64,000 nucleotides of DNA from assembly GCF_022539505.1 (NCBI RefSeq), contig NC_061508.1, positions 341,385,484 through 341,449,483 of the forward strand, in the 5' to 3' direction. Shown here one piece after another: positions 58,965 through 64,000 of the stretch; position 1 is the first letter of the stretch; each line of letters opens with the position of its first letter. Both the position numbers and the translations under genes were made by a program. The notes beneath the pieces are model-generated. The model did not search any database. It had not been told where the DNA came from and saw nothing but the letters and a program-made list of their open reading frames with translations. Origin of the DNA: Lolium rigidum (Eukaryota; Streptophyta; Magnoliopsida; Poales; Poaceae).

Positions 58965-59257
58965 TTTTTAGAAACACAGTACAAACGCAGACACTCACAT
59001 ACACGCGCATACACTCACCCCTATGAACGCACACATGCACACCCTACCCCTATGAGCACCTCCGGAAGACTGAGCTGGCGGATTGGATCCTGAAATTGAC
59101 GAAGTCACCGCAGGCGCCTCGCTGTCGACGGAACGTCGCCTCCCACTGAAGGAATATTTCGCCTTTATAAGACACACAAATGTCAAACCTGGAGTTTGAA
59201 CTCTTGTGGGCTCGGGGTACAACCACCCACATAACCATCCAGCCTCAGGTTGGTTCT
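58965..59257 (-). mobile_element. tRNA-derived SINE (Au-SINE type)
   Basis: On the minus strand it starts with a tRNA-like head (GAACCAACCTGAGGCTGGAT; box-B-like GAGTTCAAACTCC near 59,200) and ends in a short T tract. It is flanked by a 17-bp perfect duplication made by LINE-type insertion. The body motifs (ACGAAGTCACCGCAGGCGCC; GAGCACCTCCGGAAGACTGA on the plus strand) match the grass Au-SINE as I know it. The long duplication is decisive for insertion even if the name is wrong. Confidence 0.85.
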
Positions 59258-59274
59258 CAATGAGAAGATAACTT
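59258..59274. repeat. 17-bp target-site duplication of the SINE, right copy
   Basis: This is the exact partner of 58,948-58,964. Confidence 0.9.
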
Positions 59275-60109
59275 AACCATGAATGCAACTTTTTTTTATC
59301 TCTCTGTTTTGGATTCACATTCGCAATCATCGGTCATATGTGATAGCCGATAGACATGCAGAAATTTCTTGTGGCCATTGTATAGTATGGTATACCCTCC
59401 GCCCGGGCATTACCGAACCGAAACCGAAAACCGAAGCAAAAAAAACCTAACTAAACCCAAAAATTCGGTTTTATCAGTTTACAGTTAAGATTACAGTTGG
59501 CAGAATCATTAACCATTTAACCTTCGGTCTTTTCGGTTTTAAACGGTATAACCGCGGTTTTAACCAAAACTAACCGCACAGCCCAGGCCCAGCCGCGGAG
59601 ATGCCCAGGCCGGCAGGCCCAGCTAGTCGATGCTCGTCCTCGTGCGGTCGTGCCTTGTCCCGTCGTCAATTGTCTCGGCTCTGCCTTGCACCCCGCAGGC
59701 GCGCACGACCTGACCAGAAGGCGAGCAGAAGGGTGGCGCCGAACCCTAATCCTGCTGGCGGAGGGCCGACCGGCGACGCCCACGTCGACTGCTGCAACCT
59801 ACAAGCCTCCGCCGGATCCCCACGGGCCACGGCGACCCCCAGTCCCCTCCCGTCCGACCGTCCCCATCCTCTCCACTCTCCCGTCTCCACCATCCCCACG
59901 GGCCACGGGCCACGGCGAGTCAGCGACCCTCCGGCTGCATCTCCACCGCCATGACCACGGCTCCACGCCTCCACCATCTCCTCTGGTCATCCTCTAATCG
60001 GCGCTCAGCCGCTCACTGCTCAAGCGGTCAGGCCTCAGGTAACCACTCCGGAAGCGGCACTGTGGCAGTACTTACTTCTTACTTTCTTACACTTCTATTC
60101 TTTTGAGAT

Positions 60110-60252
60110 TTTAGAGTAGATGTCATGTTTTAGATGTATGAGAGAAATTTTAGAGATTGTTGGTAGATGTCATGTTTTAGATGTATGAGAGAAACTTTAC
60201 AGATTTTAGAGATTGCTGGTAGATGTCATGTTTTAGATGTATGAGAGAAATT
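60110..60252. repeat. Tandem repeat in the hAT leader intron
   Basis: There are three copies of TAGATGTCATGTTTTAGATG followed by TATGAGAGAAA, spaced about 50-65 bp apart, just before the intron acceptor TTGATTTAG/ATG (60,268). Confidence 0.8.
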
Positions 60253-60268
60253 TCTTGTCTTGATTTAG

Positions 60269-61795
60269 ATGTCCGAGACCGAGAGTCATAGTATGGCACA
60301 CTTGGAAGTTGATTTTGGTTTTGGAGGTGATGGCTCCAGCACTGGTTCCGGCATTGGATCTGGTCCTACAGATTCGACCCCAGTCAGCAGTGTCAAGAAA
60401 CAAATGAACAAACATAGCAAGATATGGCAACACTTCATTGTTCATGAAAATGATCCAAATCGTGCCATTTGTAACTATTGCGGTTCAAATCTGGGCTGCA
60501 AATCTTCAAGTGCAGGTACTTCTTCCCTAATAAACCATATGAAATCTTGCAAGAAGAATCCTAGCAAACTTGGTGGTCATCAAACAGAGCTTATGTACCA
60601 ACCTAGTGCTGATGGTAATTCTATTCCTTCGGGAGGTACTTGGCAATACAATGAGAAAGAGATTAGGGAAGCATTTGCTCGCATGATAGTAGTCGATGAG
60701 CTGCCATTCATATTTTCAAAAAAAAGAAGGTTTTAGGTTCTTCATGTCCAAAGCTTATCCTAGGTTCATTGTTCCATCTAGAACAACTGTATAGAGATGT
60801 TATGGCTCTTTACAAATCTGAGAAAGCTAAGCTCAAAAAATATTTCATCGATTCCCGTCAAATTGTTTGCCTCGCCACTGATTGTTGGACATCGTCAAAG
60901 GCTCAAGGATACATGGTTCTTACTGCACATTACATCACCCCTGAGTGGAATCTTCATAAAAAAAATACTTAGCTTTGTGTTGGTAGATGGCCACAAAGGG
61001 GAGGAAATTGGGAAATCATTAGATAAACTACTAATGGAGTGGGGCATTGATAAAGTGTGCACTATTACCGTAGATAATGCTTCTTCCAATGATACTTGCT
61101 TAAATTACATGAAGAGTTCTTTGACAAATAGGGGTTGTACTATGGCAAAGGCTAAACACCTTCACATGAGGTGTGTGGCTCATATTCTTAATCTTGTGGT
61201 TGGAGATGGGCTAAAGATAATGTGCCATCCAGTTAACAGAGTTCGAAATGCTATCAAATACGTGAGAAGCTCTCCAACTAGGATGACTTTATTTAAAAAG
61301 TGTGTGGTAAAAAGCAAGGTAGAGAGTAAAGGTTTGCTTCATATTGATTGCTGCACTAGATGGAACTCCACGTATCTGATGTTAAATAGCGGTCAGAAGT
61401 TTGAGAGAGATTTTTGTCAGTATGCACTTGATGATCCTAACTTCAAGAGTGAGCTAGCAAAAATGGGTTCAGATAAGTTTCCTGCTGAACGCGGTGCTCC
61501 AATTCATGGTGATTGGGTATATATCCGTGAGTTTAAGAAGTTCCTCAAATACTTCTATGACCTCACCAATAAGGTTTCTGGCACCAAGTATATCACTTCC
61601 AACACTTTCTTTGAAGAGATTGCTGCTGTCAGCTATTTGTTGGGTGAATGGAGTGAACATGTGATTTGTGGTGATGATGAAATCTTTAAAAGCATGGCTA
61701 TCAAGATGAAGGATAAATATGATAAGTATTGGGGTGATCCGGAGAAGATGAACAAATATATATTCATTGCTGCCATCCTTGATCCTAGGTATTAA
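60269..61795 (+). pseudogene. hAT transposase (BED zinc finger, RICESLEEPER-like), broken and truncated
   Basis: MSETESHS starts right after an intron acceptor. Residues about 45-95 are a BED finger (SKIWQHF...CNYC...NHMKSC). The DDE/RNase H-like transposase region follows in other frames: ATDCWTSSKAQGYMVLTAHY (D of the first catalytic position), ITVDNASSNDTCL, HMRCVAHILNLVV and CCTRWNSTYLML. Two frame changes lie in runs of eight A (about 60,718 and 60,959), each consistent with one extra base, and a TAG stop lies near 60,793. Coding stops at ILDPRY, where an intron donor (CCTAG/GTATT) is likely. The hATC dimerisation part is missing because an LTR is inserted downstream. Confidence 0.85.
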
Positions 61796-61872
61796 ATTGC
61801 TGCCATCTTTGTCAATATATGGCTATTGTTATCTTTAATTGTCTGGCTGATTATATATTCTTTGCTCCCATC

Positions 61873-62925
61873 TGAAAGAACATTTCCCGCCCTTTTGGGT
61901 TTTGTGTGTTTGATGTCAACACTAGGTATATATTTATGTGTGTTGATGTAGACAGGTACAAGTTTTTGATAAACATTGTTGATCGGTAAAATGGTATGGC
62001 AATTCTGATGTTCTGAAGGTATTTTTGGTTCTGGCGGAAGTTCCGGCCCCAGCAGGCGGAAGTTCCGCCCTGGTGCTTCATGCAGAAGGCCTTCAGCGTT
62101 GTTCTGATTACAAGTTTTCTTCTCTGGCCGGAAGTTCCGGTGAAGCTGGCCGGAAGTTCCTGTCAGCGGAACTTCCGCCCAACTTCCGGACAAGTTCCGA
62201 AAGTCCGCGATTGTGGCTCAGAAACATCCAGTATGGTTTTCGCGCTATTTCGGAACTTGGCCGGAACTTGACCGGAAGTTCCGCCCTAGTTCCGCCCCCA
62301 TCTTTTCTGACAGGTTGCCTGACGAAGATTTTTCCTGGCGGAACTTCCGGCTCCCTTGGCCGGTACTTCCGGTGCCAGCCGGAACTTCCGGCCCTCCTGG
62401 CCGGAACTTCCGGTGTTACGAGGAATGGTTCAAACAGTCAGATCTGAGAGCTTCAATCATATAAATAGCTCTCTCCTCCAAAGGGACAAGTTGCTCAATC
62501 ATTGCACAAGAAATCTGCCAAGCTTCACCACCATTAGAGCCACCTCAAGAACCACAAGATTTGCAAGATCTCCTTCCTCCCCCAACCAAAGCTCTTGATC
62601 TTTGGAGATTCGAAGGAGAAACCACCGATCTACATCCTCACCGAAGCGTTTTTCATTTCCCCTCATTTGTTTGAGGGATCTCATGCTAGTGTTCCTATTT
62701 GGTTCCCTAGTTGATTTGTGTTGATGTGTTGTTGTTGATTGTTGTATTGTTACTGATTTGGGAGCCTCCAATTCAGTTGTGGATGTGTGCCCCAAGAACC
62801 TTGTAAAGGCCCGGTTTCCGCCTCGAGGAAATCCCTTAGTGGAAGTGGGCTAGGCCTTCGTGGCGTTGCTCACAGGAGATCTGAGTGAAGCCTTCGTGGC
62901 TGTTGGTTTGGCTTGCGTAGCAACC
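61873..62925 (+). mobile_element. LTR (gypsy-type) with clustered GGAASTTCC palindromes, interrupted
   Basis: It starts TGAAAGAACATTTCCC within the hAT intron. A TATAAATA box at 62,460-62,467 gives the LTR promoter. Between 62,030 and 62,420 at least nine GGAAGTTCC/GGAACTTCC sites, usually inside CCGGAASTTCCGG, are packed together with several half sites. Sequence continues to 62,925, where another LTR begins; the end of this LTR is beyond that insertion. The overlapping ORFs in the repeat are low-complexity noise. Confidence 0.6.
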
Positions 62926-64000
62926 TGATACGTCTCCAACGTATCGATAATTTCTTATGTTCCATGCTACTTTATTGATGATACCTACATGTTTTATGCA
63001 CATTATATGCCATATTTATGCATTTTCTGGAACTAACCTATTAACAAGATGCCGAAGAGCCGATTCTTTGTTTTCAGCTGTTTTTGGTTTCAGAAATCCT
63101 AGTAAAGAAATATTCTCGGAATTGGACGAAACTTTCGCCCGGGGTCCTATTTTTGCACGAAGCTTCCAGAAGACCGAAGACCTAACGAAGTGGGGCCACG
63201 AGGCGGCCAGGAGGGTGGCCGGCGCGGCCCAGGCCCTGGCCGCGCCGACCTACCCCCTGGGCCCCTCGTGTGGCCCCCCGCGTTGACCCTCCGCCTACTT
63301 AAAGCTTTCGTCGCGAAACCCCCAGTACCGAGAGCCACGATACGGAAAACCTTACAGAGACGCCGCCGCCGCGAATCCCATCTCGGGGGATTCTGGGATC
63401 GCCTCCGGCACCCTGCCGGAGAGGGGATTCATCTCCCGGAGGACTCTACACCGCCATGGTCGCCTCCGGAGTGATGAGTGAGTAGTCCACCCCTGGACCA
63501 TGGGTCCATAGCAGTAGCTAGATGGTCGTCTTCTCCTTGTTGTGCTTCATTGTTGGATCTTGTGAGCTGCCTAACATGATCAAGATCATCTATCCGTAAT
63601 ACTATATGTTGTGTTTGTCGGGATCCGATGGATAGAGAGTACTATGATTATGGTGATTATCAATCTATTGTTTATGTGTTGTTTATGATCTTGCATGCTC
63701 TCCGTTATTAGTAGAGGCTCGGCCAAGTTTTTGCTCTTAACTCCAAGAGGGGGTATTTATGCTCGATAGTGGGTTCATGCCTTCATTGAATGCGGGATCG
63801 TGACGAGTAGGTTCTAAGGTTGTGATGTGCTTGTTGCCACTAGGGATAAAACATTGATGCTATGTCTAGGGATGTAGTTGTTGATTACATTACGCACCAT
63901 ACTTAATGCAATTGTCCGTTGCTTTGCAACTTAATACTGGAGGGGTTCGGACGATAACTTCGAAGGTGGACTTTTTAGGCATAGATGCGGTTGGATGGCG
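62926..64000 (+). mobile_element. LTR related to elements A/B (5' 1,075 bp, runs off the window)
   Basis: It opens TGATACGTCTCCAACGTATC and shares its first 200 bases with the LTRs of A and B (GAAATATTCTCGGAATTGGACGAAA). It then diverges into a sequence related to the fragment at 20,522-21,810. A promoter-like CTACTTAAAG lies at about 63,293-63,302. The left flank CAACC (62,921-62,925) is the candidate target duplication; its partner is outside the window. Confidence 0.8.

Larger units (their letters stand above)
59394..61872 (+). mobile_element. hAT-superfamily DNA transposon, 3' end cut off
   Basis: The left end is rich in ACCGAA/TTCGGT subterminal repeats (59,412-59,580), typical of grass hAT ends. 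A GC-rich 5' untranslated exon ends near 60,038 (GCCTCAG/GTAACC). An intron with a tandem repeat follows, then a BED-finger transposase ORF. The element is interrupted at 61,873 by an LTR, and the right end is not in the window. Confidence 0.75.

Overview
This window looks like transposon-dense chromosome-arm DNA from a Pooideae grass (wheat, barley, rye, oat or ryegrass relative). The grounds are the LTR types, a grass-type tRNA-derived SINE, a dual-RNase H Tat-lineage Ty3/gypsy element, a LARD with giant LTRs, and a plant ubiquitin gene with its usual leader intron. No bacterial features are present. Only two ordinary host genes can be supported: a single-unit ubiquitin gene (about 23.04-24.2 kb) and a small TATA-driven gene for a 97-residue membrane-type protein (55.87-56.16 kb). 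A truncated ubiquitin pseudogene lies at 56.52 kb. Almost everything else is mobile DNA in nested layers.

Layout. 1-19,715: a minus-strand Tat-lineage gypsy element whose 3' LTR lies off the left edge. Its gag, protease, RT, two RNase H domains and integrase are all broken. Between integrase and the missing 3' LTR it carries an apparently intact six-exon gene on the opposite (plus) strand, encoding a plant-mobile-domain/coiled-coil protein. A 6.5-kb non-autonomous LTR element (A, 6,792-13,269, TSD TGGCT) is inserted in its RT, and a solo LTR (17,905-19,269, TSD CACAT) in its 5' LTR. The Tat element itself sits in a copia-type LTR (to 20,521), which adjoins a gypsy-type LTR fragment (to 21,810).

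21.8-26.3 kb is low-copy DNA with the ubiquitin gene. 26,303-50,766 is a LARD with LTRs of about 6.4 kb, flanked by TSD CTTAC. Its 5' LTR is split by an 8.8-kb gag-bearing, pol-less gypsy element (B, 30,789-39,562, TSD GATGC), a relative of A.

50.8-59.3 kb is again low-copy: a patchwork of perfect inverted repeats, the small membrane-protein gene, the ubiquitin pseudogene, a Stowaway-like MITE and a SINE with a 17-bp TSD. 59.39-61.87 kb is a broken BED-finger hAT transposon. It is cut by a GGAASTTCC-rich LTR (61,873-62,925), itself cut by an LTR related to A and B (62,926 to the window end).

Two points matter most for the reader. First, the Tat element carries an intron-containing antisense gene that still reads cleanly through all splice junctions. 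Second, paired LTRs of A and B differ mainly at CAG/CTG sites, often by CG-containing substitutions or 1-base indels. That pattern suggests systematic base-calling error at methylated CHG sites, so some frameshifts in the transposon ORFs may be artefacts.
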